A stretch of DNA of 64,000 bases from Pseudomonadota bacterium (GCA_018240595.1 JAFEFL010000042.1:60392-124391); one strand, 5' to 3'; counted from the stretch's first letter, positions 24,394 to 34,240 are shown. Notes: generated from the letters alone by a model not told the origin. A program made the numbers and translations.

Positions 24394-26692
24394 CTATGTG
24401 CCGGCTCCATTGCACTACGAGCCAGAACCCGCCGCCAGCGCCGCCGGCTGGGAAGGCGTGACGCTTGCCGAGATCTTCCGCATCCTCCGGCGCCGCATCT
24501 CCCTGATCGTGCTGACGACCGTCCTGTTCGCCGTCGCGGCGGGCATTGCCGTCATCATCATCCGGCCGCTGTACACCGCGACCGCGACGGTCCTGATCGA
24601 CCCGCGCCGGCCCAATGTCATCAATCTCGATGCCAAGCAGACGCCGGTGCAGGCGCCAGCAACCGACGATTCGACGATCGAAAGCCAGGTCCTGCTGTCG
24701 CAATCGGTCTCGGTGCTGCGCCGTGTCGTTGACGAATTGAAGTTAACCGAAGATCCGGATTTTATGCCGAAACCGGGTCTGCTCGCGCCGATCAAGCGCC
24801 TGTTCGCCTCGCCGCCGGCGGCGAATGTCGATCCGCAGGAGGCCGCGCGCATGGCCGCCGTCTCGGTCCTGCAGAGCCGCCTCAAGGTCGCACGGCAGCG
24901 CACCAGCTTCCTGGTCGACATCAATGTCAGCGCGCACAATCCGGAAACCGCGACTCGCGTCTCCAACGCCATTGCGCAGGCCTATTTCGACGAACTGGTC
25001 CGCTCGAAATCCGACGCCACCAAGATGGCGGCCGGCTGGCTCAATCAGCAGCTCAATGACCTCAAGGCGCGCGTGCTGGCGTCCGACAAGGCGGTCGAGG
25101 AGTTCCGCGGCGCCCATAACCTCACCTTGAGTCAGGGCGAAACCGTCAACAGCCAGCAGATCACCGACCTCAACAGCAAGCTGGTCGAGGCCCGCGCCGA
25201 GGCCGCACAGGCCAAGGCGAAATTCGATCAGGTCGCCGAGATTGCCAAGAGCAAGGCGGACCCGGGTTCGCTCAGCGAGGCGCTGGCGTCGGAAACGATC
25301 GCCCGGCTGCGCGGGCAATATGCCCAGCTCACAATGAACGAAGCCGATCTGACCAGCCGCTACGGACCGCAGCACCCGCAGGTCACGGCGGTGAAGGCGC
25401 AACTGCGCGACACGCAGAAGCTGATCGCCGCCGAAGTGCAGCGCATCCTGCAGAGCCGCCGTCACAGCTACGAAGTCGCCGCCGCCCGTGAAACCTCGCT
25501 CGAACAGAGCCTTGCGGCGCTGCAGAACATCTCCAGCGAATCGGGACAGGCGGAAGTGCGCTTGCGCGAACTGCAGCGCGAAGCCGACGCTAACCGCGCG
25601 CTCTATGAATCCTTCCTCGGCCGCTACAAGGAAGCCAATGCGCGCGAAACCCTCGATCTGCCCGAAGCGCGCATCGTCACCACCGCCAGTACGCCGCTGC
25701 AACCGTCGTTTCCGAAAGCCTGGCTGTTCCTCGGTCTTGCCATTCCGCTCGGCGCGGCATTCGGCTCGATCATCGCCATCGGCGTCGACCGCTTCGATCG
25801 GCGCGTGAAGACCATCGATCAGGTGGAGTCGATTTCCGGCGTCCCCGGCATCGCCTCGCTGCCGCTCGTCGGCCTGCGCGAACTGTCGCGCATCACCAAG
25901 CGCGGGCGGGATGAGCTGGCCCGCTACCGCCAGCAACCGACGCGCATGCTGCCGCTGGCGCTGCAACCGCCGCTGATGCGCTACATCATCGAGGAGCCGA
26001 ATTCGGTGTTCGCCGAGGCGATCCGCGCCGTGCGGCTGTCGGTGCAGCGCGCCGCGCGCACGCGGCCTATGCAGACCATCATGCTGACCTCGGCGATTGA
26101 AGGCGAAGGCAAGACTACCCTCGCCGCCAATCTGGCGCTGTCCTACGCCATGATGGGCGTGCGCACGCTGATCGTCGAAGGCGATCTGCGCAACCCGCAA
26201 CTGACGCGGTCGCTGTGCCCGAACGCCGAATGGGGCCTGTTCGACGTCGCGCTCGGCCGCGCCTCGCTGCAGCAGACCATCCTGTTCGACAATGCCACGT
26301 CGCTCTCGGTGCTGCCGTCGCCGTCGTCGGACGAACTCGAGGCGATGAGCGAATTCGCCTTCTCCGATTCGATGCGAATCATCCTCGGCGAATTGCGGCG
26401 GCACTACGACGTCATCATCGTCGACGCGCCGCCGCTGATCCCGCTGGTCGACAGCCGCGCGCTCGGCGAACACGCCGACGGCATCGTGCTGGCGGTGGGC
26501 TGGGATCGCACGCCGCAGGATCTGATCGCGCGCGCCGTCGATCTTCTGTCGCCGCTCAGGGATCGCGTGTTGGGAACCGTGCTGACCCGCGTCGATCTGC
26601 GGCGGCTGCGCAATTACGATTATTACCACAGCTCTGCCTACATCAAGCCCTACGAATACGGCACGGACATCCGGCAAAGCGCCAGTTCGTAG
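24374..26692 (+). CDS. Wzc/ExoP-type polysaccharide co-polymerase with tyrosine-kinase domain
   Basis: A 772-residue inner-membrane protein that sets chain length and couples polymerisation to export. Order: Wzz domain with the first membrane helix near residues 45-65; a long periplasmic coiled-coil region; GNVR-like segment around 400; and the second helix (AWLFLGLAIPLGAAFGSIIAI). The cytoplasmic BY-kinase domain follows, with Walker A around Lys580 (EGEGKTT), Walker A' (VEGDLRNP) and Walker B (VIIVDAPPL). The C-terminus has a tyrosine cluster (YDYYHSSAYIKPYEYG) as expected for autophosphorylation. It overlaps the barrel gene by 20 bases. Confidence 0.94.
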   Translation: MSQRATDYVPAPLHYEPEPAASAAGWEGVTLAEIFRILRRRISLIVLTTVLFAVAAGIAVIIIRPLYTATATVLIDPRRPNVINLDAKQTPVQAPATDDSTIESQVLLSQSVSVLRRVVDELKLTEDPDFMPKPGLLAPIKRLFASPPAANVDPQEAARMAAVSVLQSRLKVARQRTSFLVDINVSAHNPETATRVSNAIAQAYFDELVRSKSDATKMAAGWLNQQLNDLKARVLASDKAVEEFRGAHNLTLSQGETVNSQQITDLNSKLVEARAEAAQAKAKFDQVAEIAKSKADPGSLSEALASETIARLRGQYAQLTMNEADLTSRYGPQHPQVTAVKAQLRDTQKLIAAEVQRILQSRRHSYEVAAARETSLEQSLAALQNISSESGQAEVRLRELQREADANRALYESFLGRYKEANARETLDLPEARIVTTASTPLQPSFPKAWLFLGLAIPLGAAFGSIIAIGVDRFDRRVKTIDQVESISGVPGIASLPLVGLRELSRITKRGRDELARYRQQPTRMLPLALQPPLMRYIIEEPNSVFAEAIRAVRLSVQRAARTRPMQTIMLTSAIEGEGKTTLAANLALSYAMMGVRTLIVEGDLRNPQLTRSLCPNAEWGLFDVALGRASLQQTILFDNATSLSVLPSPSSDELEAMSEFAFSDSMRIILGELRRHYDVIIVDAPPLIPLVDSRALGEHADGIVLAVGWDRTPQDLIARAVDLLSPLRDRVLGTVLTRVDLRRLRNYDYYHSSAYIKPYEYGTDIRQSASS

Positions 26693-26722
26693 AGGCGCGA
26701 AAGCTGGGACGGAGTTGAAGTG

Positions 26723-27808
26723 ATGACCAAGGTGCTTCTGGTCAGCGGCTCGTGGCCGCCGCAAGTCTGTGGCGTTGGCGATTACACGCACGTGCTAGGC
26801 CACGAGCTTGAGAAGGCCGGGGTCACGGTGCAGCGTTTCGCCAGTGAACGGTTCTCGCAACTCTATGCGCCATCGATCCTCGACGAAATCGAGCGCACCG
26901 ATTGCGACGCCATCCATATCCAGTATCCCACCGCCGGTTACGGCCGCTCGCTGACGCCGAGTGCCATCGCCCGCGCCGTGCGCGACCGGCCGGTCGTCGT
27001 CACGCTGCACGAATATTCGGTGTTCAAGCCGTACCGGCGCGCCTGGTTCTCGCCCTTCGCGCGCTACTGCGCGGCGCGCATCTTCACCACCGGCGAGGAG
27101 CGGGCGCTGTTCGAGCAGCGTTTCCCCAAGCGCCGCGGCATCGACACCACCATCGAGATCGGCAGCAACGTGCCTGTGGCGCCCGGCCGGCAGCGCCAGC
27201 CGAACCAGGTCTGCTATTTCGGGCTGATCGCACCGAGCAAGGGACTCGAGACCTTCCTCGAGCTCGCCCGCCTCGCCGGCATGGCCGGCAGCAGCCTCTC
27301 GTTCGAAATGATCGGCGCCGTGCCCGATCGCCACCGGCGTTACGCCGACGACATGATCGCACGCGCGCGGACGCTCGGTGTCGATGTGTCGTTGCAGCTT
27401 GCCGATCATGCGGTCGCCGAGCGGCTCGCCGCCGCGACCTTCGCCTATCTGCCGTTCCCCGACGGCGCCTCGGCCAAGCGCGGCACGCTGGCCGCCGCTT
27501 TCGTCAACGGACTGATCGTCGCCACCCAGCACAGCGCGCTGACGCCAGACTGGATCCGCGGCGCGACGCTGGCCTGCGCCAGCCCGCAAGAAGCGCTCAG
27601 CGCCCTCACCCGCCTGCAAGCCAATGCCACGGCGCGCGCCGATCTCGGCCGCCGCGTCGCGAACGCTGCCCGGCACTTTCGCTGGGATGCGATCGCCGAT
27701 CGCCACGCCGCGCTCTATCAGAGCCTCTTGCAGCGCCCGGCCCTGACCGGATTCGCGAACCGCCGCGCCGCCGGCACGTCTGATCATTCCGCTTCAGCAT
27801 CGCATTGA
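26723..27808 (+). CDS. glycosyltransferase family 4 protein
   Basis: A 361-residue cytoplasmic glycosyltransferase of the GT-B fold. The N-terminal nucleotide-fold opening is MTKVLLVSGSWPPQVCGVGDYTHVLGHELEKAG, with the C-terminal Rossmann half from about residue 155 (VCYFGLIAPSKGLETFLELARL). It probably adds one sugar of the repeat unit. ATG 26723 is favoured over the GTG immediately before it because GGAG lies 8 bases upstream. It follows the co-polymerase gene by 30 bases. Confidence 0.88.
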   Translation: MTKVLLVSGSWPPQVCGVGDYTHVLGHELEKAGVTVQRFASERFSQLYAPSILDEIERTDCDAIHIQYPTAGYGRSLTPSAIARAVRDRPVVVTLHEYSVFKPYRRAWFSPFARYCAARIFTTGEERALFEQRFPKRRGIDTTIEIGSNVPVAPGRQRQPNQVCYFGLIAPSKGLETFLELARLAGMAGSSLSFEMIGAVPDRHRRYADDMIARARTLGVDVSLQLADHAVAERLAAATFAYLPFPDGASAKRGTLAAAFVNGLIVATQHSALTPDWIRGATLACASPQEALSALTRLQANATARADLGRRVANAARHFRWDAIADRHAALYQSLLQRPALTGFANRRAAGTSDHSASASH

Positions 27809-27819
27809 CAGGACCCACC

Positions 27820-28689
27820 ATGCAGCACCTGGATCTGGCGAGAAAGTATTTGCCCCAGCCCGTTGTCGATATCCTGCGGGCCGTCAAATACCGCTACGAG
27901 CTCGCAACCTTCAATCAGCACGTGGTGACGCATCGCTACGGCGCGCATGTGCTGGACATGAGCATCGACGACCGCATTGCGGCCGAGTGGTACGACAAGG
28001 ACTGGGAGCTGCCACCGGAGATCGAGTTTCTCAAGCAGATGCCGATCCCGCAGGCCGGGCGCGTCTTCGATCTCGGCGCGCATCAGTGCCTGATCGCCAT
28101 ACTGCTCGGCAAGGAAGTGGTGCCGGCCGGCACTGTCGTGTCGCTCGAAGCCAACCGGCACAATGCCTCGATCGCCCGCCGCAATCTCGAGCTCAACGCC
28201 GTCGAGAACGTCGAGGTGATGCACGCGCTCGTCTCCAGCGCGACCGGGCGCGGCCGGGCCGACATCAGCTTCAATTCGCGCGCGCGGCCGGGCCTCGGCG
28301 GCCTGGTCGGCGATCAAGTCGCGGCGCTGAGCATCGACGACCTGGCGCAAATGCGCGGCTTCCCCGATCTCGTTTACATGGACATCGAGGGCTTCGAGAT
28401 CGAGGCGCTCAAGGGCGCGACGCAGACGCTGTCGCGCTGGTGCTACTGGTTCATCGAACTGCACGGCGACAAGCTGCTCGGCCGCTACGGCGCCAGGAAT
28501 GCCGACATTCTCGAGTACTTCAGTTTCCAGGACTTCGCCGGACATCTGTGTCTGGAGACCGATACCAAATTCCGTCCCTTGACCGAGCGCGAGCCGCTGC
28601 CGAGCGAACGCTGCTTCCTGATCTTTGCGCCGCGCTCGGCGCGTCTGATCAAGCACGGTCTGCCGAACGGGGCCGCAACGCAACAATGA
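27820..28689 (+). CDS. FkbM family methyltransferase
   Basis: A 289-residue SAM-dependent methyltransferase. The SAM-binding motif I is RVFDLGAHQCLIAILLG, followed by VVSLEANRHNASIARRNLELN and the FkbM block DLVYMDIEGFEIEALKGA. It could O-methylate a sugar of the exopolysaccharide. The ATG at 27820 is preferred to an upstream TTG because AGGA lies 7-10 bases before it. It overlaps the next gene by 4 bases (ATGA). Confidence 0.9.
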   Translation: MQHLDLARKYLPQPVVDILRAVKYRYELATFNQHVVTHRYGAHVLDMSIDDRIAAEWYDKDWELPPEIEFLKQMPIPQAGRVFDLGAHQCLIAILLGKEVVPAGTVVSLEANRHNASIARRNLELNAVENVEVMHALVSSATGRGRADISFNSRARPGLGGLVGDQVAALSIDDLAQMRGFPDLVYMDIEGFEIEALKGATQTLSRWCYWFIELHGDKLLGRYGARNADILEYFSFQDFAGHLCLETDTKFRPLTEREPLPSERCFLIFAPRSARLIKHGLPNGAATQQ

Positions 28690-29705
28690 AAGTCCTTTAC
28701 TACAAGAGCCCGCGCGGCAATTTCGGCGACGACCTCAACCCGATACTGTGGCGGCGGGTGCTATCGCCGGCATGCTTCGACGTCGAGGACGTGGTGCTGC
28801 TCGGCATCGGCTCGATCTTCCGCGACGACTATCTGTCGCCGATCGCCACCGTGAACAAGCGCGTCTTCGTGCTCGGCAGCGGCGCGGGCACCGGACCGCT
28901 GCCGTCGCAATGGCCAAACGACAACTGGTCGATCCTCGCCGTTCGCGGCCCGTTGACCGGGCGGCTGATCGGCATGCCCGACAGGGCGATCACCGACAGC
29001 GCCGCGCTGCTGGCGACGGTGCCCTCGCTGAAGCCGGACGTCGCGCGCGGCCGCCGCATCGCCTTCATGCCGCACTACAATTCGGTGACCTACAGCCGCT
29101 GGCCGGAGATATGCGAGGAGGTCGGCTTCGAATTCGTCGATGCGCACTGGCCGGTCGATCGCACGCTGGAAAGCCTCGCGGGCGCGAGCCTGGTGTTGAC
29201 CGAGGCCATGCACGGCGCCATCGTCGCCGACACCTTGCGGGTGCCGTGGATTCCGGTCGCCTGTTCGCCGGAAGTCGCGCCCTTCAAATGGATCGACTGG
29301 ACCCAGTCGCTCGGTCTCGACTACCGGCCGATCAGGTTGCCGCCAAGTTCGGCCTGGGAAGCGCTGAAGCACTTCAAGATCCGCACCGTCGACGGCGCCA
29401 GGGGGCTTGATGCCCTGTCCGACGATGACGAGGACCTGTTCGCGGAGTTCAATCGCCGCTACGGCCGGGCGGCGGGCACCGACCTGTCGCCGACGAGGAT
29501 CGTGCCGAAAAGTCAGGCCGGACGCCTACAGAAGATCACGGCCTTGTTCGACCCGCTGTTCAGCGACCGCGCCGCCAAGGCGCTGCTCGCGGCGAGCAAG
29601 GGGCCGTCCTATCTGAGCAAGGATGCCATCTTCCTGCAGCGCGTCGATCAATTGCAGCAGGCCGTCGCCCGATTCGAACGGGCGCTGCTCGGCACCGCGC
29701 ACTGA
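28686..29705 (+). CDS. polysaccharide pyruvyl transferase family protein
   Basis: A 339-residue protein with the family opening (MKVLYYKSPRGNFGDDLNPILW), an internal LLGIGSIF and VFVLGSGAGTG, and the sialyltransferase-like block SLVLTEAMHGAIVADTLRVPWIPV. Pyruvyl transferases add ketal pyruvate from phosphoenolpyruvate to sugars, giving an acidic polymer. The C-terminal 60 residues (after KSQAGRLQKI) go beyond the core domain and are helical. It overlaps the methyltransferase gene by 4 bases and is convergent with the flippase gene, 6 bases apart. Confidence 0.88.
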   Translation: MKVLYYKSPRGNFGDDLNPILWRRVLSPACFDVEDVVLLGIGSIFRDDYLSPIATVNKRVFVLGSGAGTGPLPSQWPNDNWSILAVRGPLTGRLIGMPDRAITDSAALLATVPSLKPDVARGRRIAFMPHYNSVTYSRWPEICEEVGFEFVDAHWPVDRTLESLAGASLVLTEAMHGAIVADTLRVPWIPVACSPEVAPFKWIDWTQSLGLDYRPIRLPPSSAWEALKHFKIRTVDGARGLDALSDDDEDLFAEFNRRYGRAAGTDLSPTRIVPKSQAGRLQKITALFDPLFSDRAAKALLAASKGPSYLSKDAIFLQRVDQLQQAVARFERALLGTAH

Positions 29706-29711
29706 ACGTCG

Positions 29712-31028
29712 TCACACCGCAGACGAGCGGGGCCGCAGCGCGCTGAAAATCACGATCGCGGCGCCGCTCGCGGTGGCGATGGCGTTGGCCCATAGCACGC
29801 CGGTCAGGCCGGCCGCCCATCCCAGCGTCATGCCGCCAATGCCGAAGGCGGCGAGCGATACCAGGCGCGCCATCAGCACGATGCGCGTCCGCCGCGTCGC
29901 CAGCAGCGACATCGACGCCGCGACGCGGCTCGCCTCCCAGACGATGCCGAACGACAGCGGCCAGAGCAGGCCTTCCGACGCCGCGATCTCCGGCTTGTTG
30001 TGGTAAAGGATCGGCAGCAGCAATGGCGCCGCGGCGAGGATCGTCCCGCAATAGATGACCACGAGGCCGGCGAAGCCGGCGGTGGCGCGCAGCGCGAAGC
30101 GGCGTGCATAGGCGTTGCCGTGATCGGCCACCTTGTCGGCAACGCGCGGCAGCAGCGCGAGGTTGAGCGCCGAATTGAACTGCACGATCGGCGTCAGCAG
30201 GTTCTGCAGCGCGCGAATGACGCCGGCCGCTCCCGGTCCGCTGAACAACGCGACCAGCGGAAAGATGCCCCAGCTCATCAGCCACGACACCACCGCTGCC
30301 GGCGCCAGCCAGCGGCCTGAATTCCAGATGCGCAAGGTCAGCCACTTGACGTTGACGGCGCGCACGCGCGTCAGGCGGCCGATGCCGGCATGGAGGATCG
30401 ACGCGATGGCCGCCGCCGCCGCGACGCCGGACAGCGCCACCACCGCGCCGACGGAGATCAGCTTGAAGAAGGCAAGCGCGCCGGCGCCGGCCAACAAGGT
30501 CGCGCTGTAGGCCGCCGCCGCCGTTGCGGCAACGCCCTGGCGGTCGCGGATGTAGCAGAGGCGGCGATAATAGAGATACATGCGCTGCAGCGGATTGGCC
30601 AAGGCCAGCACCAGCACCGGAATCGCATAAGCGGAATTGGTCACCCACAGCACGGCCGCGGCGGCGAGCAAGAGCGCGCTGCTGACCAAGCCGAACGCCG
30701 CCATAACCCAGAAGGCGGCGACGTCGATGCGTCCGCGATTCTGCCGGCCATGGTGACTGACGATCGCCGGCAGCGAATCGATGATCATCGAGTTCTGCAC
30801 CGCCTCGATGAAGAACACCGCGGTCCACACCACGACGTAGCGGCCGAAATCGTCGAGCGGCAGCCACCACGCATAAAGCACGGTGAGCACGAAGTTCGTG
30901 GTGCTGTAGAGCCCCTGGTCGAGGAAGGCGAAGAAGATGCGCCCCTTCCAGCGATGGGCAAAGCTCCACGCATGGCCGAGCCGCCCGCGCAGACCTGTCA
31001 AGGCCACATCTCCTGAAGCAGCCGTCAT
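29712..31028 (-). CDS. Wzx-like polysaccharide flippase / oligosaccharide translocase
   Basis: A 438-residue inner-membrane protein with about twelve hydrophobic segments and the layout of the MOP superfamily (LDQGLYSTTNFVLTVLYAWWL near the start; FNSALNLALLPRVADKV in the second half). It would flip the lipid-linked repeat unit to the periplasm. The start at 31028 gives an ATGA 4-base overlap with the upstream glycosyltransferase gene; a further 80 in-frame codons upstream lie inside that gene and are rejected. Confidence 0.88.
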   Translation of the reverse strand: MTAASGDVALTGLRGRLGHAWSFAHRWKGRIFFAFLDQGLYSTTNFVLTVLYAWWLPLDDFGRYVVVWTAVFFIEAVQNSMIIDSLPAIVSHHGRQNRGRIDVAAFWVMAAFGLVSSALLLAAAAVLWVTNSAYAIPVLVLALANPLQRMYLYYRRLCYIRDRQGVAATAAAAYSATLLAGAGALAFFKLISVGAVVALSGVAAAAAIASILHAGIGRLTRVRAVNVKWLTLRIWNSGRWLAPAAVVSWLMSWGIFPLVALFSGPGAAGVIRALQNLLTPIVQFNSALNLALLPRVADKVADHGNAYARRFALRATAGFAGLVVIYCGTILAAAPLLLPILYHNKPEIAASEGLLWPLSFGIVWEASRVAASMSLLATRRTRIVLMARLVSLAAFGIGGMTLGWAAGLTGVLWANAIATASGAAIVIFSALRPRSSAV

Positions 31029-32893
31029 TGCGGCGCTGCCGACGACACGCGGTCGCCGGCGGCCCATTGCCGCCCGACCCGCAGCAGGAAGATCGGCATC
31101 TGCACCAGATAGCGGCGCCACAGCCGTCTCGGCTGTTGCAGCATGCGATAGATCCACTCGAGCCTTGCGTCGCGCACCCATTGCGGCGCGCGCGGCACCA
31201 CCTCGGCCATGAAATCGAACAGGCCGCCGACACCGAAGCCGAGCCGGCAGCCGGTCTGGCGCAGGCACTCGTTGAGCCAGGTTTCCTGCTGCGGATTGCC
31301 CATCGCCACCAATACGATGTCGGCGCGCGAGCGCCGGATGTCGCCGATGAGTTGATCCAGGTGCTCACGCCGCACGAAGCCATGGCTCACACCGACGAAG
31401 GCGTGCTGCGGCGCCATGCCGGCGAGGCGCTTCGCCGCGCGCTCGGCGACGCCGGGCATGCCGCCGACGAGATAGATGCGATAGCGGTGCGCCGTGTTGC
31501 GCAGGTAATGGGGAATGAAATCGGTGCCGTTGAGGTTTTCCGGAAACGGCTTGCCGAACAGAAGTCGGCTGGCGATGTCGACGCCGACGCCGTCATTGAA
31601 CACGATTGAGCGCTTGAGGATCGACTGCACGCGGTGATCGGTGACCGTGGTGTTGAGCGTGTGTGCGTTGGCGAAGACGACGATGCCGGTGCGCCCGGCG
31701 GCGAATTCCCGGTCGAGCAGTTCGACCGCCTGCGTCGAGGTCTTCGCCAGGATCGGCACGTCGAGAATGGCGCGGCTCTTCCGGCCGAGCGCCGAGTCGT
31801 ACAGTGCCTCGTATTTCTCGCCCGCCGCTTCCCAGCGGTAGCCGGCCGCGGCCTTCATCGCCTCGAACCGCGCCTCGTCGTAGCGCTCCGCGATGCCGTC
31901 CCAGATCTTGAGGAAGCTGCGTGCCGCGGCGTCGACATTGTCGAAATTGACGATCGACCCGACCCGAGTCTGCTCCGCGAGATGGCGGAACGGCGGAATG
32001 CCGCTGAGCACCGGCCACAGGCCGGCCGACATCGCCTCGATCGCCACCAGCCCGAAGCCTTCATAGGCCGAGGCGCAGACGAACACCGAACTGTCCGCCA
32101 TGAGCGCGGCGATCTCGTCATTGCTCGGGCTGTCGGCGATGCGGACATGACCGCCCTGCCCGAGGTGCCGCACGTAACCTTCGAGATCGCCGGTCGAGAT
32201 GTCGTAAGGCCTGCCGGCGATGGTCAGCGACCATTCCGGATCGATGCGGCGCAGCGCGGCGAGAAACGCCAACACCTGGTCGAGGCGCTTGTTGCTCGAC
32301 AGCCGGCCGATCGTGATCAAGCTCTTCTTCGGCGTTTTGGCGCCGGCGTCGGCGAATTTGTCGACGTCCACGCCGTTCTCGATCAGGCAGGCGCCGCGCG
32401 CGCGCACGTTGCGGAACAGCGCCTCGTCGGCGGCGCTGACGCAGGCGACCCCGGCGTACCAGCGCAGCGACGAGCGCGTCACGACATTGAAATAATATCG
32501 CTTCAACCGCGCAGCGAAGGATGTATGGAAAAACCCACCATGGGTTGACACCACCAGCTTGCGGCGATGGAGCGGCGCGGTCCACGCCAGATAATCGAAG
32601 ATGAAGTCAATGCCGTGCACATGAACGATGTCGGCGTGACGGATGTGTCGGATGATCGACAGTGCGATCGGATAGCGCGTCGAACCGAAATACGGGACCC
32701 TGACGACTTCGATGCCGCCGATCCGCTCCCATTTCGGCAACTTCGGTGACGTTGGCGCGTTGAAGATTCGATCGAGGGTCACGACCCTGACATCATGGCC
32801 CTTGCCGTACTGGGCAAAGGCGAGTTGGGCGACAACATTTTCCAGTCCACCGACGGACGGATGGAACTGACGCACGACATGTACGATTTGCAT
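31025..32893 (-). CDS. two-domain glycosyltransferase: GT4 fused to WecG/TagA/CpsF (GT26)
   Basis: A 622-residue fusion. Residues 1 to about 370 are a GT4 enzyme (HVVRQFHPSVGGLENVVAQLA, ISTG..., VSTHGGFFHTSF, CASAYEGFGLVAIEAMSAGLWPVL). From about 375 to 610 there is a complete WecG/TagA/CpsF domain (VVFANAHTLNTTV, VFNDGVGVDIASRLLFG, ENLNGTDFIPHYL, VAMGNPQQETWLNE). In xanthan synthesis these activities are separate (GumH and GumM). Two successive sugars may thus be added by one polypeptide. The start at 32893 is preferred; a TTG 36 bases upstream also exists. It is followed by the flippase gene with a 4-base overlap. Confidence 0.9.
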   Translation of the reverse strand: MQIVHVVRQFHPSVGGLENVVAQLAFAQYGKGHDVRVVTLDRIFNAPTSPKLPKWERIGGIEVVRVPYFGSTRYPIALSIIRHIRHADIVHVHGIDFIFDYLAWTAPLHRRKLVVSTHGGFFHTSFAARLKRYYFNVVTRSSLRWYAGVACVSAADEALFRNVRARGACLIENGVDVDKFADAGAKTPKKSLITIGRLSSNKRLDQVLAFLAALRRIDPEWSLTIAGRPYDISTGDLEGYVRHLGQGGHVRIADSPSNDEIAALMADSSVFVCASAYEGFGLVAIEAMSAGLWPVLSGIPPFRHLAEQTRVGSIVNFDNVDAAARSFLKIWDGIAERYDEARFEAMKAAAGYRWEAAGEKYEALYDSALGRKSRAILDVPILAKTSTQAVELLDREFAAGRTGIVVFANAHTLNTTVTDHRVQSILKRSIVFNDGVGVDIASRLLFGKPFPENLNGTDFIPHYLRNTAHRYRIYLVGGMPGVAERAAKRLAGMAPQHAFVGVSHGFVRREHLDQLIGDIRRSRADIVLVAMGNPQQETWLNECLRQTGCRLGFGVGGLFDFMAEVVPRAPQWVRDARLEWIYRMLQQPRRLWRRYLVQMPIFLLRVGRQWAAGDRVSSAAPQ

Positions 32894-33154
32894 GCTCGCT
32901 GAAGCTTCCTGTGGTGCAACCGAATGCAACGCGGGAAGATCGATTACGTTTCATCGCGGATGCGACTCTTAAGTCTTAAGCCGATGCCGCGCTTCCGACA
33001 CTTTCTCGTCGTCGAATAACCACCGGCATTTGCAGTCTTGTCTGCGTGCGTCGTCGCGCATGCTTTGCCGCGTTCAACGTGCTTCCGGAGCAGCGCGACC
33101 GATGCCCCCATGCAGCACAAGCTGCACATATTCCGGAACGAACGGAGGTGCGAA

Positions 33155-34240
33155 TTGTCAGCGAGGGCTCGTCGCATTTCATTCTGCCCAAAAAAGCCGC
33201 AACCGCTTTCATCGCTGACGCTGCTGGTGGCCTGCGCGCTGTCGCTCGCTCCCGTCGCCGCGCGCAGCCAGTCGCCGCAGCTCAGCGGCGTCAACATCGC
33301 CGGCGCCGAATTCAACGGCCGCAAGGTGCCCGGCATCCCCGGCACCGACTACTTCTATCCGGCGCGCGCGACGATCGATTACGTGGCCGCCAAGGGCCTC
33401 AACAGCATCCGCCTGCCGTTCCTGTGGGAGCGCATGCAGCCGCAGTTGAACGGCCCGCTCGACACCGCCGAGCTGCAGCGCCTCAGTTCGGTCGTGCAAT
33501 ATGCGACCGGCAAGGGTCTCTACGTCGTCCTCGACGTCCACAATTACGGCTACTACCGACAGCAGGTGCTCGGCGGCGCCGCGGTGCCGGTCACCGCTCT
33601 CGCCGATCTGTGGCAGCGACTGGCCGAGACCTACAAGGGCAACGCCAAGGTCGGCTTCGGATTGATGAACGAGCCGAAAGGCCTGCCAACGGAAACCTGG
33701 CTCGATGCCGCCAACAAGGCGATCGCCGCGATCCGCCAGGCCGGCGCGCTGAACACGATTTTCGTGCCCGGCAATGCCTGGACCGGCGCGCATAGCTGGG
33801 CGAGCACCAGTTACGGCACATCGAACGCCAAGGCGATGACGGGCGTCGTCGATCCGGCCAACAACTTCGTCTACGAGCTGCACCAGTATCTCGACTCAAA
33901 CTATTCCGGCACGCATCCCGAATGCAGGAACGAGTCGATCGGCGTCACGACGCTGACGGGCGTGACCAACTGGCTGCGCCAGAACAACAAGAAGGGTTAT
34001 CTCGGCGAGTTCGGCGCCGGCAGCGATCCCACCTGCCTTGCCGCGCTCGATGCCATGCTCAAATTCATGGACGACAACCGCGACGTCTGGATGGGCTGGA
34101 GCTATTGGGCCGCCGGCGCCTGGCCGCCGAGCTACTTCACCAGCGTGCAGCCGGTGAACGGCCAGGACCGTCCGCAGATGGCGGTGCTGCTGCGCCACCT
34201 CGCTCCCGCCGCGGCGAGCACCGGGTCGGCCGCGCGCTGA
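33155..34240 (+). CDS. secreted glycoside hydrolase family 5 (cellulase-like)
   Basis: A 361-residue GH5 enzyme with a signal peptide (SSLTLLVACALSLAPVAARS). The acid/base glutamate is Glu173 in FGLMNEPKG and the nucleophile is Glu285 in YLGEFGAG; NSIRLPFLWERM and DVHNYG are other GH5 blocks. A TTG start at 33155 is chosen because a full GGAGG lies six bases before it; an ATG at 33110 has no such site. Within an exopolysaccharide locus it may trim or release polymer with beta-glucan-like linkages. It overlaps the polymerase gene by one base. Confidence 0.88.
   Translation: MSARARRISFCPKKPQPLSSLTLLVACALSLAPVAARSQSPQLSGVNIAGAEFNGRKVPGIPGTDYFYPARATIDYVAAKGLNSIRLPFLWERMQPQLNGPLDTAELQRLSSVVQYATGKGLYVVLDVHNYGYYRQQVLGGAAVPVTALADLWQRLAETYKGNAKVGFGLMNEPKGLPTETWLDAANKAIAAIRQAGALNTIFVPGNAWTGAHSWASTSYGTSNAKAMTGVVDPANNFVYELHQYLDSNYSGTHPECRNESIGVTTLTGVTNWLRQNNKKGYLGEFGAGSDPTCLAALDAMLKFMDDNRDVWMGWSYWAAGAWPPSYFTSVQPVNGQDRPQMAVLLRHLAPAAASTGSAAR

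Noticed and set aside
24743..26791. Minus-strand open frame of 682 codons
   Set aside because: Antisense to the Wzc-type co-polymerase, whose kinase motifs are on the plus strand.
32894..33154. Coding sequence between the GT4-GT26 and GH5 genes
   Set aside because: Frames on both strands are short and without motifs; the GH5 frame is open but the GGAGG-TTG start at 33155 is better supported.
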